Positions 12,528 to 25,736 of a stretch of 64,000 nucleotides of DNA are shown here, in pieces. Positions within the stretch are counted from its first letter, which is position 1; each line of letters opens with the position of its first letter. The DNA comes from Monarcha castaneiventris obscurior (Eukaryota; Chordata; Aves; Passeriformes; Monarchidae). The DNA lies in the NCBI GenBank assembly GCA_026261815.1, contig JAMPIT010000510.1, forward strand, positions 18,324,001 through 18,388,000, in the 5' to 3' direction. Under the pieces are notes generated by a model. That model was not told where the DNA came from and did not search any database. It saw nothing but the letters and a program-made list of their open reading frames with translations. The position numbers and the translations under genes are program-made.

Positions 12528-12595
12528 AAAAAAACAAAAAAAAAACCCAAAAAAAACCAAACAAACAAAAAAAAACCAAAAAAAAAAAACCCCTC
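12528..12595 (+). repeat. A-rich low-complexity tract
   Basis: Runs of A interrupted by CCC and CC, giving a poly(A)-like tract of about 65 bases. It may be the decayed tail of a retroposed sequence, but nothing recognisable precedes it. Confidence 0.8.
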
Positions 12596-12840
12596 AAGTA
12601 ACAAAACCCCTCCAAACTCCTAGGTCTGTTGGAAAAACATCTGTTTAGCCACAGGCCCCAGCAATCTCCAACAATAGTTAGAGTTATTTATGTGTCACTG
12701 GAAAAACAAACAGCAACACAAACTCCTTGCAGAGTTATCAAAATAGCCTCTCCTGAGGTACTCTGTACTTCATGCCGCAGGCAGAGAAACCGGACAGATT
12801 AAACAGTAAGATCATGTTACACTTTGTTACATTCAGTATC

Positions 12841-12846
12841 TTTATT
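12841..12846 (-). terminator. Candidate polyadenylation signal, KL
   Basis: AATAAA on the minus strand (TTTATT on plus) is the first canonical signal I find downstream of the KL stop, about 3.3 kb away. Variant ATTAAA signals occur nearer, at 14359-14364 and 14572-14577. These would give a 3' UTR of about 1.6-1.8 kb, closer to the human length of about 2 kb. Which is used cannot be told from sequence. Confidence 0.4.
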
Positions 12847-14060
12847 TCACTTATGAGATTGTTATAAAAACAATATAACATTCATCCTGTCATTTAGCAA
12901 AGACATCCCTCCCATAGTCACTCTGCACAATCTTTTCAAGAAATAAACCAGAAGCTTTGCACACATGTCACAAAAATATTTTGAACAGATATAATGTTTA
13001 ATCTGGAGTACTGAGTAAACTGGCAACAACATTTCATTCTATAAACACAATTAAAAATCAAGAAAGTAGTCTACCTAAAAAGCTGCACATTGAACATGCT
13101 GAGTCCTGTTGCTCTTCAGAAAATAAATCACCATCCACCACCGAGCTGTCTTTGCAGCCTGAGCAGGGAGCCCCCTCTGCTCAAAGTCCTTGCTACTACC
13201 TGCATTTCTGCTCTGGATGCACAGATGGGGTCGGGAGTGCCAAATCACTGCTCTCACGTGGGCATCAAAGGCAGCAAGTGCCCCGCAGGACCAGAGGAGG
13301 TGATAGCCACATCAGTTTGCATAAGCACACAGCGGCTCTCCTTGGACAGGTACCCAGTCTTTGCCTATTCAAGGGTTTCTTTGTTGTTAGTGAAGAGTGA
13401 TTTTTTCCAAGACAACTGACAGGAGACTTGCACTGTCCCCGGATTACATAAAATAAGGCAGATCCCATAGGCAAAACCATACCTTTATCTCCATCAGAAT
13501 AGCCCATCATTGTGCAATTCACTGGCCCAGGCAGCACGGCAGGCAGGATGCTTAGGAGAAGGCTTTGGCAACCACCGTGCCCTGCTCAAGCCAGCTGTGC
13601 TCTGCGGTGCTATTTAAAAACTCTTCTGAAGGCAACTAGACCAAAGGCTGTGTTAGCTCCACGGGCCATGGCTCCATGAGGGGATACGATCATACAGCTA
13701 CAAATCCCAATTCACCCACAAATTAGCTATCCAGCTGGTGCCATCTGCCTGTCAGTGGTTACACATCACCCTGCCTCAGTGGGAAGAGCCTGCAGTGTCT
13801 CCTCTGTGCTGGGACTGCTGTTTCCCACATCGTGCTATGCCTGGGCCATTCCAGAGCACAGGGCAGCAGCTGGGTGGATGGGAACCGCTCGTGTAGCACC
13901 AGGTCAGGCCAGTGCCCATCAGCACTGTGCCCATGGCACCTGTGCCCTTCTGGAACTGCCCTGCCCAGGCCTCCTGAGCCCCCTCACACCCAGGGCAGGC
14001 ACCTACACCTGGCTCCTCAGAAACATCAGGCCCGGCTGTTTGACCAACAGCAAAATACAC

Positions 14061-14093
14061 AACACACACACACACACAAATACAAAACACACA
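14061..14093. repeat. (CA)n microsatellite
   Basis: About eight CA units followed by imperfect ACA-rich sequence. Confidence 0.9.
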
Positions 14094-14583
14094 GGCTGGG
14101 TATGACCTGGGTACAGTTTGTGCTAAATGAAAGCCACTTTTTGTGACATACTGCAAAGGCATCTGGCAGCTGGCATAATGTATTGCACGGTGATTCATCG
14201 CCATGCCAGGGAAAAGCCATTCTGCATTTCATACACTCAGGCAGAGCTATTTCTTCATAATCCAGTGCACCAGGCACCAATGCATAAATATACAGCAGTT
14301 TGAAATGTTCTCTTCTCCAGCAAGTCCTATCAGTCTATAAATAATTTTTATACATATTTTTAATACTTCATCACTTACCCTGAAATGTGCACCTTAATCT
14401 CAATACCAAAATATACATAATTGCAAAGAGAGAGACCATTTAAAGACTGAAACTGGAGGAAAAATATATTAATCATTATGAGAAGATATGAATTATTTTC
14501 TTTTTCTATACATTATTTAAGAAAAAATATAATCTTAAATTACAAATTAAAATCGTATCTCATGTGTAAGTTTTAATTTACAG

Positions 14584-14640
14584 TATAGAATCATAGAGTG
14601 TTCAGGCTGAAAGGAACCCTGGGAGGTTATTTAGTCATCT
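14584..14640 (-). mobile_element. CR1 LINE 3' tip
   Basis: ATAGAATCATAGAGTG followed by a diverged GGCTGAAAGGAACCCTGGGAGG matches the reverse complement of the CR1 3' terminus. About 57 bases remain. Confidence 0.65.
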
Positions 14641-16155
14641 TCTAGTAATCTAGTAGATAAACATCACATTTAATACAGCATAATCAGCTTTAGCAGATAA
14701 ATAATTCTTGATTAACACAGAGCACATTTCCTTTAAAATGTTCTTTCCAGTGAGTGACGTTGTTCACATAACAATAAAAATACAATTACAGCTGAAGGCA
14801 ATGCAGGCCTAGAGTTAGAGAGAGAGAAAAATGACCGTACTGCTTTATACTGAGGACCCTCCAAATGTAGCAATTCACAAGGCAGGCAAAATGACATAGG
14901 TTTTTTTCCCATTCTCCCTCTATTTCTACTAATGAACAATGGTGCTAACATTTTGCTATTTTATCTTGTTGAGAGAAAAACAAGAGGCCCTCAGACATCC
15001 AGTAATACTTTGGGATGAAATGCTGCCAGGTCCAGTTGCTCCAAGAAGAACCACCAGCCAATCTGTAAGAGGCTTGGCCCAAGAGTTCCACAGTCTCAGA
15101 CCCTGGCAGCAATAAAGTGCTGCATTATTACACCAAAATGCTGGCCTTTAAGGTCTCTGCACTCAACACAAATAGCGTGCAGAGACCATCCTGCTAAGTT
15201 ATCCCAAGCATCCAGCAGGTAAGCAGCTGGGCAGTAGCAGTGGCAGCTGTGTGCAACTTGCTGAGAGAAGTGCAGAAACAGGGTATCCCAGCTGTGCCAT
15301 GTCCCTACAGGGCAAGAGGGAACAGGATCAGGAACACAGCTTTCTGTCAACTGAGACAATGAAGACATCCCAGTTCCTGCTTTTTGCCTTTTTTTTTTCT
15401 GAGCAAATCAAAGAGAAGCCCTTTAACCCTTCCCATCTCTTCCCAGTAGATGACATGACCCCTGCAATCCCTGGATATATCCCTGCTTCTTACCCCACTG
15501 AGACTCAGCTCCTTTAGCTGAAGTTCCCCAATGGTATCCTGAAGTCACATGTAGTCTCAGCACTAGTTAACTGATTTACCAAGAGCTCCCAGCAGCACAG
15601 ATTCATTTCCCCCTGTTCTTCCCCCTGCATCTGCTTTAGGAAAGGGGTTATTCTTTCCCCTGGCATGGCTTTTGCAATTCTCCTCCATCTTTCTTCTTAG
15701 TCACGATCCCTGCTCCAGCCAGGTTCTGGCTCTGCTTAAGAAACATCAGTGTTAAACCCTAATTTGGAAAAGTAAACCCTTTTGTTTTACCCCAGTCTTG
15801 GAGAATTTGATGCTTAGCTTCTTCCATCACACGGTGTTTTCAAAACCTACTTTCACCTGTCCAGTCCAGCAGGGCAAAACCAAGAAGGGGAAAGCATCTG
15901 CTCAACAAAAGTTCCCAGGGAAAGTTGTGAGACAACTCCAACCACAGGTCATAAACCGAATGTACTACACCAGAGAAAGTGATTTCTGGAAGCCATATGC
16001 AAGCAATAGCTTCTCAATGACAGTATCCTGCAGTATCAGGCAATGTAAATGCCTTCCTAATGTTGAAGCAATCACAGCATTGTGCATTCTTATTTCAGAT
16101 TTCCCAGGGAGATGCAAGAAAAAGGATAGCGAGGGCTGTATTCAAAGGAGCAGCT

Positions 16156-16493
16156 CTATTTATACCTTCTTTCTACCCTCTTGGAGTAGTAAGTAATGAA
16201 GAATATAGTAACAATAAAAGCAACAAATATAAAAGAGATAAAGGCTAATAATGATTTTCTGGTTCGGAAGAAGTGGCATTCGGGACACGAGGCAACCTCT
16301 TCTGGACAGAACAACTCAGGAGTTTCAGGACCAGGAAAACCATTATTGTCAATTATTTCTCTGTAATATTTCAGAGAAGGCTTTGGTTCATATTGATTTG
16401 CAACGTAGCTGTAGAGACCATACTTAGGAGCAGTCTTGTCATTAAAAGAATAGACAAAATATCCTTGAAGGTTAACGTTATCCAAGGTGTAAG
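16156..16493 (-). CDS. KL: KL exon 5: end of KL2, membrane helix, tail
   Basis: This exon encodes residues 881 (last two bases) to 992 and TAG. The acceptor follows a T-rich tract ending [28 protein letters not shown] closes the KL2 barrel, followed by [20 protein letters not shown] and a Cys cluster (943, 950, 953). A hydrophobic helix spans 961-983, then the cytoplasmic tail SKRVERRYK. The juxtamembrane RTRK just before the helix resembles the basic region near which human KL is shed by ADAM proteases. Confidence 0.96.
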
Positions 16494-19400
16494 CTGCAAA
16501 AGAAAACAAAAGGTTGAAGAAATGAATCAATGTCACTTTGTATTCAAGAGCAGTACCATATGCCCAAATGTAAAGGAGAGGCAGGGGGATGTTAAACCCA
16601 CATTTGCACTTTTCCTCTCCAAAATTAGGTAAGGTACATACACATCTGTGAAGTGTTTCTCATAAAAAGTAAGAATCAGCCACTGCCAGACAGTGTGATC
16701 TGTGAGTATCCTGCAATTTATTTTCTTGTGCTTGGTAAACACAGCTGTGAGTGCGTGACTGTGTTTAATGAAAGCCTATCATGAAAAGATGGCTCTCTTT
16801 GTTATGTATGAAAGAATACAGGTTTTGGGTTTCCTGCCCCTAGTTTTCTGCAGCCTGTTTCTCTGACTGCTCCTTCTCCCTTGCAGGGCACGTCCTGATG
16901 GGGACAGCCAAGGAACAGAGGACGTCAGGCTGCATTTCTCACTAGCAAAGGCACAGTGACACCAGAAAAATCACACAGCCAGGCTCAGGTCATGTACTGG
17001 GGTATCACCAGTGCAAGGGAAAAGGTTATGCAAATCACAGCCCTCTCTTGTTATTAACCCAGGTTTCTGATCCAAAATGACCTGTATTAGTCTTCACTGA
17101 GAACAGGTCCACAATCCATACTGCTACTGGAAGAGGCCCAGCAGCTGCAGTGTTACCCTTGAGCCATCCATCCTGCTTGACAAAAAAAATCAATCCAAGG
17201 TAGTAAACTCAAACTGTAGTACTTTATCTCTCAAAAAATCACTGTTTTAACAAATTAAAGCAATATCTTCTAACAGATAACTAAATATCTTCTAACACAG
17301 AACTGAATTTTCATATGCCTCTGGAAATAATCCTTTCTGAAGCCACATGCAAGACTTTAGCACCTCTAACCTACTTTTCATGTGTAAAATGAAATAATAT
17401 TTACCTGCCCTTTTACAGAGCTGCTGTCCAGAGTAATTAGTTGTGTTTGTAGAACTGCAGGTGGATTTAATGGTGTTACATAAATAGTTACTGCTGTTCT
17501 TTGTTTTCAATTGGCAAAGATGTACTTAAACAGAGTACAAAGCACTTCAAAATACAGTCTCAGTCCAAAGGGTCCTGTACTGTATCCTGGACTCATCTAC
17601 CGGCACAAACCTGTTGGCTCTCCTGGAACAATGCAGGTGAGCAATATTACATGCACAAACATTTCCACATGCAGTCCCTGAAACCAGCTGGAAGAAGAAG
17701 GCAGAACAGGGACTTTAAGGCCACGGCATACATGCACCAATCCCCCTATTATTCCTCTACACTGTGATACTGAGGTAAGGACACGAGATTTCTAACTCAT
17801 CTTAGTTACTGCACCGGGTCTTGCAAAAAAGAAATGCAAGTCTTGGAGAAACCTGAATCAGTCATGACGCCAAGGTTATGTAACAAGACTGACAAAAGTG
17901 CAATACCTGAGCGGGAGAAGAAAAAAATGGAAAAGCTGATGGACCAAACACTATGGAGGAGTGTACGGTATCTAAAGTGGGAGATTAAGCTTTAGGAAAA
18001 GTATTATAGCTAGTTAGCAGAGACATATTTATCCATGACAAAGAAGGTGAAAAGATAGGAAAATAGGTTAAGCTGAAACACACAGGAGCTATTTACAGGC
18101 TGGACAGAAGAGGGGAGAAAGAAGTGACTGGGGGACAGTGGTACCAGAACAGTACAAAGGGCAAAGTTCTGTAAAAAGCAGATGTATGTGTAGGTGTTCT
18201 TGCTAATGGGAACTGGGAGAAAAGCCCATATCCACAGACACTTTGAAAACAGAAGTGCCAAGGAAACAAGCAATACAGAATAAAAACAGTTTGAAACCAT
18301 AAGGCCAAATATAGCCAAAATATGTTTTTTAACTATAGATTTATAAAACATGCATCCAGTGCTACAAAATGCTGCACAATGAACTCTTAGGCACTTAATA
18401 TTGAGGTTCAGTAATTTGCGAAAGAGGTGGAAATTACAGAGGAGGAAGTTAAGGCCAATACTTAATAGAGTGGACAGGAACTGCCAGCCATCCTTCACTA
18501 CCTATCAAAAGAGTGGAACAGATTATATAAAGCTTTATAAATATGAAATTTAGGAGATAATACATGATTAATACCAATCATCTTAGCTTTATGAAAAATA
18601 AATCTTGTCAAACTAACTTGACATCTTTTTTTCTGAGATCAGCAGATCAATAAAAGTAATGATGTTTGATATTACATACTTAGAGCTTCACAAGGCAAAT
18701 GACTTGGTATTATATGGCATTTGGATCAAGAAAATAGAATGCTATGAGGTCAAGGGAAGCCCATAATAAACAGATTTCAACTGATCTCAAGTAGAATTAA
18801 GAAGTAATAGCCTAGAAATGTAATTGCAGGTAAGTAAGTGTCACAGTGGGTGTATTTCTACCATGGTCATGGAGCTCGGCTTTTAGCACTAAGTCATTTA
18901 ATGATCTTAAATATATCAGCAATCTGGAATAAATGTAAAACTGTTTCTCACAGAGTCTGCAAGTATCACAAAGATTAGAGACATAACTTAGCTAGTGTAG
19001 CAAGGTTTGCACAAGCAAGCAGCTGGCATTTGAACATGACCAAATGTGAAGATGTCAAAGAACAAGCAGACCTACTTTTGAAGAGGTAGTCCCGCTTGGA
19101 ATGGAGGGCAGAAATCTCTAACTGAGTTTAAAATCTCAGTAAATCACCACAGAATTTGTGTAACCAACCTGTTACCATGGCCAAAAAGGCCAAGAGCCTG
19201 CTTGCATGTAGAAAAGAGATGGGTAAGAGGTTATGCTATACCTGCCTACGTGTGGCTGTGACAGGAACAGTGTGTCCAGGTCTGGGTTTACCCCTCTCAC
19301 GAGGAATACTAGCATACAGGGAAAAACTTAATAACTCAGAGCTTTGAAATGATGTTTTATAGCAAGGGACACAAAGAGCTTTGTCTATATTTTCTATCAA

Positions 19401-19520
19401 AGAGATAAATGAGAGATAGCTTGTCTTCTGTCTGCAAATACCTGCACAGGTAAAATACATGTGGAAATGCACAACAAAATTGCTGAAAGCTGAAGGTAAA
19501 GAATTAATAGTAGAAGTGAG

Positions 19521-19556
<36 letters not shown>

Positions 19557-22500
19557 ATATATATATATACACACACACTGTGAGGTGCCAAAGATTCTTC
19601 ATCGGTAAAAATGATCTCATTCAGGTCTTGTGCTTTTCTGAAAAAACAGCATGTGTTTCATGACAGGATGACTCAAAATGCCTCCTTTTTGCCTTATAAT
19701 TTATGAAACTTTGAGACAGAGAAAAAGACTGGTTTGTGTTCTGAATAGCAGGAAACAGTCCAGGAAATGGCATAATGAGGTAGACAGCTGAATTGTTATT
19801 AAGATCACTGTTGGATAAGATCACTGTTGGATAAGATACAGAGACAGCTGAGGAACAGAACTCATACCCAGCCCTAAGGCACATCAGTGAAGAGAAGCAA
19901 CAAAGCAAAACAACAGCAGAAGTGCAGTAAGATGAAAATCTGACTAAATACATGTGGAGCTACTCACATAACCTCTATTTAAATTTATTGAATCTATAAA
20001 AAAGTTCTTCTGCTGCCTTATGCAGAATATGAGCAAGGTCAGTCTTCCTGATGTTTAGTAACATCAATCAGTCATAAATCAAGGGGAAAATCACCTGTTA
20101 CACTGTAGTAACATCTCATTTATGGAGTATTCTACAAAGGACATGTCTTTTAAAGCTAAACATACTCTATCACGCAGTGTATACAAATAGTGGGATTTGT
20201 GACATATAAACCATCTGTGGTTCCTTACCTTTTAAAGCTTCATTGATGTAATTCTGTATGTAATACACTCTGAGCTTATCGTGCACCATATTCTGGTCAT
20301 CATCAATCCCATTAGCCATAACATAAACTGGGACATCACCGTACTTTGATTTCACCCACTTGAGCAATTTACGTAGTCCCCAGGGCACTACTGCAACTCT
20401 GCTGGGAGAGTGAAGCCATGTGATGTCATTGATCATCTGACCTTCAAGGTAGTGGTCATATTTTACTGCATCTTCTTTCTCTGAGCCCACAAGGGTAGTA
20501 GTGTAGTGACTCAAGGCAAAAAAATCAAATGAGCCCTGTATTAACTTTTTGTCATCTTCTGAGAAGTAAGGCAAGTGGAAATTATACAGGTCAACACTGT
20601 TTATTCGGTGAAGCCATGCTCTCATCACCTCTGGGTAGTCTCCATTCCCAAAGATGGGTTCTGCAAGCCAGCCAATGTCAAACTCTAAAATCCTGTCAGC
20701 AACTTCTTGGTCATTCCTGGAAAAAGGGCAAGCTGGTTCCACCCAGTCAGCTTGCAAAGCTATAGATATTTTGCCCTTCTGAGATCTCCTGAATTCTTTG
20801 TCATAAAGATGCCACACTTTCGCATGGGCTTTCAGCAGGTTGTGCCCTGCTGTGTATGTCAGGTTTTTCACAGACGGTTCATTCATGGTGATCCAAAATT
20901 TGACATGATCCCCAAGACTTGTAAAGCAGAATCTGGCATACTCAACAAAAGCCTGAACAGTTTCTGTGTTTTCCCAAGCTCCATATTTGGCAAGAGAAAC
21001 TGGAAGCTCTTGATTCTCAATCATAGGTTGCCATAAAGCAACAACAGGAGTTATGTTAACTCTGAGAAGTTCACTCGCAAAACACTGATAGTAATGTACA
21101 AGTGTGTGGTTGATTAGAGAAAGGTTACCTAAAGGAAGGATTAAAGACCATTTCAGTGAAAAATGGAAGTGTGTGACATGCATTTCTTGCAGAAGAGAGA
21201 TCTGGAGCCTGATAGCAGCAAAGTCAACACAGTCACGCTTGCGCTTCGAGGCGTAAACTCCATCCACTTTAATGAGCTTCTTTGTCTGGTGAACATCCCA
21301 CACATAAACACTGGAGTCAAGGAACTGGGCAGGTGTCGTGTCTACCTAGGAAGAACAAGAAACACACCAGATTCAAGCTGTTTGGTCTAGGTAGGTGGGG
21401 AGATCATACCCATCAGGCACAGCCTAGTGAAAGAATATGCTAAGTCAAAACATTAATTCAGCATTTCTGACACTGGCATCTCAGGCTCATACGAATGAAT
21501 GACTTTTCTGTTAACAGGTGATGTCAGGAAAGTACCAAATCTATATATCATTTCCACCCTACTTTCCAAACAAGCTTATACTAATGCTAATCATGTTTAT
21601 GTCTTCTCTAGGCTGCTCCAGTTTCCAGAAGAAACAAGGGATTGCTCAGGGATAAGGCACTAAGCCTTCAACAGATCTCAAGAGAAGGAGATCTTCAGTG
21701 AAGCCTACAGTAATTTTTTAAATGTTTTTCTTTCAAGATTAAGAAGGGCCTACAGAGAGACTGTCTGTTGTAAGTTACCCAGTACATTCAGTTTCAAGAC
21801 CAGTCCCTGAATGCAGTAAAAGAAATAATGAATACAACATCATTTCTGTGTTCTGTTCCTTTCCTGACTATGATGAAAGATGACTAATGCTCTGCACTTG
21901 ATTTTTAGCAAAAATTTGGTTGACAAGCAAAATTTTTCCTTCTTGCTAAAGACATCCATCTGTTTTTAATTAATTCATACTGAAGTCATTTCCAAGTTAT
22001 TTCAGCAGGCTGTTGATGTCTGAATCAATGTTTTTGGGCCTGTAAGTAAACCCACTATATGCCACTCCAACAAAAAATGCATTTCCCAGAAGGCTTTAGG
22101 GTTGTCAGAACTGCCTGCATGACACACAGTAACAGAGTAAAAGATGAGCTTCTCGGGGTCACTCAGAATTGTACTTTCACTTCTTAATGAACATCACCAG
22201 CACAATAAGGACTAGAAAATGAAAAATTGAACTACTTAAAACAATGCACAGTGTGAAATTTCCTCATTCATACTTTGTGTAATTCTTTCTAGATCCAAAC
22301 CACAGCATAGCAGTACCTTGGTCTTTATTTGTCCTTTTCTCTTTCTTTTTAATCCTTGGTGTGCTGTTTCCCCCTAAGTTCAGATTCCTTGTCCTGCCCT
22401 CTGTTTGAAAAGCAGGTGTCAGCCTACAACCAGTGTTCAACTTGTAGCTGAGGCTCTGCAGACTGTATAAAAGAAGCTGCTGAAAATCAGTTGCTATTTT

Positions 22501-25500
22501 CTGAGGAGAGGTCAGTACTGTGCTTATAGAAGAAAGTAATAAAAAACAGCATGTCTGAGGGAAATTGCTTTTCTGGAGAATTGTCCCTTGTAGATTACTA
22601 AAGCATGCATTGCCACTAATACTGTGGGAATGCTGTCAAAACAGTTTTTCCACTGTGATGCATCTACAAATCAAACTACCTAAGCCTTACAGCACAAAAT
22701 GTTTGAATGGCCTTTTGAAACGAAAATATTCAGCTTTGAAGGTTTTGGGGATGGGAGGGATTTTTTTAGCTGTTGTAGGCTGACTGACTCCGCAACTTTC
22801 TAGTTGTTATTGACTCCAAAAGCAGCAATTCCATTTCCAATTCTTAATCTATCTGAGAGCTAGGAGGATGACTTGAATTTTCTTGGAAATCGGTGCATGA
22901 GGTAAGGAGGCTGCAGTATTTTTCAAGAGAACAAAGCGAAATCTTGCTTTTGGAGTGAGAAAAAACAAGCTCCTCACACTCTAGCCTTAAGAAAGATTCT
23001 GCCTTTGTGGAAAATATAAATTAAAAATTCTCTTCTTGGATCAAGCCTTGGCTTTGAATTTACACCTCTTTACTGTGGTTAGAGAAGCTCTGCAACCCAA
23101 AATAGCATCTGAGAATTACAGAGCCCAACAGTTAAAGCAATCATAACTAAGGTACAATTTTTACTTGTGTTATAAAGTCTTATAATTTGAAAAATTCTCC
23201 CAAAGTATCAGATCAGTTGAAGTTAAGATTGAGAGCTGTGAACCAGATCCTTAACCTATCTAGGTTCTATCCAGGGGCTCTGCAGGCCCTCATCAGACAC
23301 AAAAATTTCATCTAAATCTAATACTGTTCACTTCCTATTATATAAAATCCCTCTAAGAACAGTACCAGGATATAAATGCATAAGATGCAGAAACATGCCA
23401 CTGGAGTTTTAAGAGTTTTCAGGAAGTTTTCTAAAACATGTATTTTACAATTTAGCAGATTTGACTTCCCTTTGAAAAGAACTGACTTCCCATAACTGAT
23501 CACATATGTTAAGGGAAGATGAGCATGAGACTCCTTTCCATTTCCATACATTTTTCTAAAATATTATTTATAGTATTTCAATCTGACTGGTTCTCTTTGG
23601 CCACACACAGAAAGTCTGGTGAAAAATGAAAGACACAGTGTTTGGCACGAAAGCCTTGTACCCGTCTCCTTGCAGCACTCTGGTACTACACACACAGAGT
23701 GTGGCAAAGACACTCTATTCAGCAAATGTCACTGTGAACTTGTGCACTGATCTGGCTGGACAGCCTGTCAGCTTTATTACCAGACTCACCTGAATGTAGT
23801 TGTCAACAATTCCCCAAGCAAAGCCACATGGAAAAATACCTTCCGTGGGCTGGTTTTCAGGCAAAGGTGGGAAGCCATTTTTTTCTATCACCTTTTCGTA
23901 GAACAAGACAGAAGATTTGGGCACCAACTTCTTGTCATGGCTTTGAAAATCAACATAGAACAGTCCACGTCGAATGCTGTATCCCCTATGCCACTCAAAG
24001 CCATCCAGGAGGGACCACACTGTGTAGCCAAACACGTTAACTCCGTCGTACCGGATAGCTGAGGGAAGAACAAACCCAAACTTATCACAGTGCTCATTTT
24101 TCTGCTGCAGATTACACTGTACCAGCAATGCTTGCAGCATTAGTGAGTAAGAACAATGCAACAGGTCAGATAAGTATCTCAGGGCCTTCCTCAAAGCCTA
24201 TTCAGGGAACATATTTCAACTGCCCTCAGGGAGCTGCCAGGTTACGGTAGAAGGCAGCAGGGGTACCTGGCTTGGCTTTAAAGAAGCAAGATTTAGAAAG
24301 AGAAGCTGTGCAGCAGTGGTTTGAGCAGTGCTCCTCATCAGGTGTGCCAAACCTCAGCCTCGGAGCAGAGCCTGAGCCATCTGCAGCCATGGAGCCAGTG
24401 ACTGCCCTGCACTGCCCTCTGCTCTGCTCACACTGCAACTCACTCCAGGGCAGCTGTTACTGCAGCAGTACCCTATATGCAAACAAAGTTATACTCCTTT
24501 TCATCTCCTCCACTCCAAATGCATATTGAGAAAAACCTGACAGCATATTTGGTGTGCACATGAATTTTTATTACCACAGATTCTAAGTAGAAGTGATAAT
24601 GCAAAAAGACTCTGTTTATTTGGTAATTCTGTCTCTTTACATCTTTTATGGCACAGCATTTTCCAGCTCAAATATTTAAGGGTTTCTAAAAATATGTGCA
24701 TGTTTTAGGTCAAGTGTTTGACTTCTAAAAATCACCACACACTTCAAAGTTTAATATCAGGATCTACTGGCCTCTGTTAGTATTACCAGCATTATTGTAA
24801 GATTCCAAACAGTACTTACTTTTAGTTGTATTAAACACTGAGATTCAGCAAAATGTTCCTGGGCAAGGCTCAGCTCCAGGAAAGCACAATGGAGTGTGCT
24901 TATTCTAATTACATAATTAGACCCACCCTAATTCAGCAATGCATTTAAGCACATTCTTAAACGTTCTTTTGAACTGGTGTTTGGCTCTGTAGCCAGCAAA
25001 GTTTATCTTTATTACTCACCATTTTCTGTCAGCCCAAACTGGATACTGACTGAACATAATATTTACCAGCCTAGTAACACTGAAAGCGTTATTTCAGGCA
25101 AGTAGAATAACAAGATCCTAATTTCCTGGCTTTACTAACGCACCTCATTACAATCAGTTATGAGGGACCACACGGATTCTTGATTGTAACCCTGTTTGAA
25201 TCAATTAAAGGAACAATGTGGTTAAATAAGCAACAAATTTGGCCCAGTTTTTGTCAGAGGTCATGAGAAAATGTCTAAGGAAATGGAATATTTCTCCTCC
25301 TAAAGGCACCGTTCTTTTGTGTTTGGCAAATGTCAGTATTTTTCTAACCTCTGCATGCACCCATGATGACATCTGCCATACCAGCAGAGTAAAAGCCAGT
25401 ACAGGTCCACTGTGTGAACCAGTCTCAGTGAGAATTTCTTTGAACAGCATCTCACCCTTCTGTAAGTCATCACACAGCACTCCCACACTTCCTGAGCACC

Positions 25501-25692
25501 TTGTAAAAATCCTCCTCAAATACTTCTACAAAAATGTATTAACTTTTAAGTGTCACCTAGGAAAGAAGCAACTCGAAAAATATTGGGAAGTTCCAAGAAG
25601 TCTGGAAGTCTCAAACACAGTGTCCCACACAGATTGCATATTACTGGGAAACCACAATGAAAATTGATGGTTTGGGTTTTTTGGGGTTTTTT

Positions 25693-25736
<44 letters not shown>

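Larger units (their letters stand above)
3326..12800. other. Intergenic region between STARD13 and KL
   Basis: No credible gene was found here on either strand. Open frames are short, overlap on both strands and match no family I know. The content I can name is the TAA microsatellite, a CR1 scrap near 5.2 kb, the solo LTR at 5.5-6.1 kb, A-rich tracts at 11.04 and 12.53 kb, and a CpG-bearing block near 10.2 kb. The stretch 7.4-8.7 kb is richer in G+C than its surroundings but gives no coding signal. Confidence 0.65.
12820..16155 (-). other. KL: KL 3' UTR (far end uncertain)
   Basis: Sequence downstream of the KL stop. The portion at 14330-14780 is AT-rich with two ATTAAA signals and a CR1 tip. 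The portion at 13700-14050 is GC-richer and includes a CA repeat, less typical of a UTR, so the transcript may end near 14.3 kb instead of 12.8 kb. Confidence 0.45.
16494..20228 (-). other. KL: KL intron 4
   Basis: A 3.7-kb GT-AG intron, phase 1. It holds a TA/CA microsatellite and a small tandem duplication near 19.8 kb. No gene is visible. A minus-strand open frame at 18010-18498 matches nothing I know. Confidence 0.9.

Noticed and set aside
23715..24194. 159-codon minus-strand open frame treated as one exon
   Set aside because: Its ends run into introns. Only 23790-24058 has KL homology and proper splice sites. The extra residues on each side are intron read-through.
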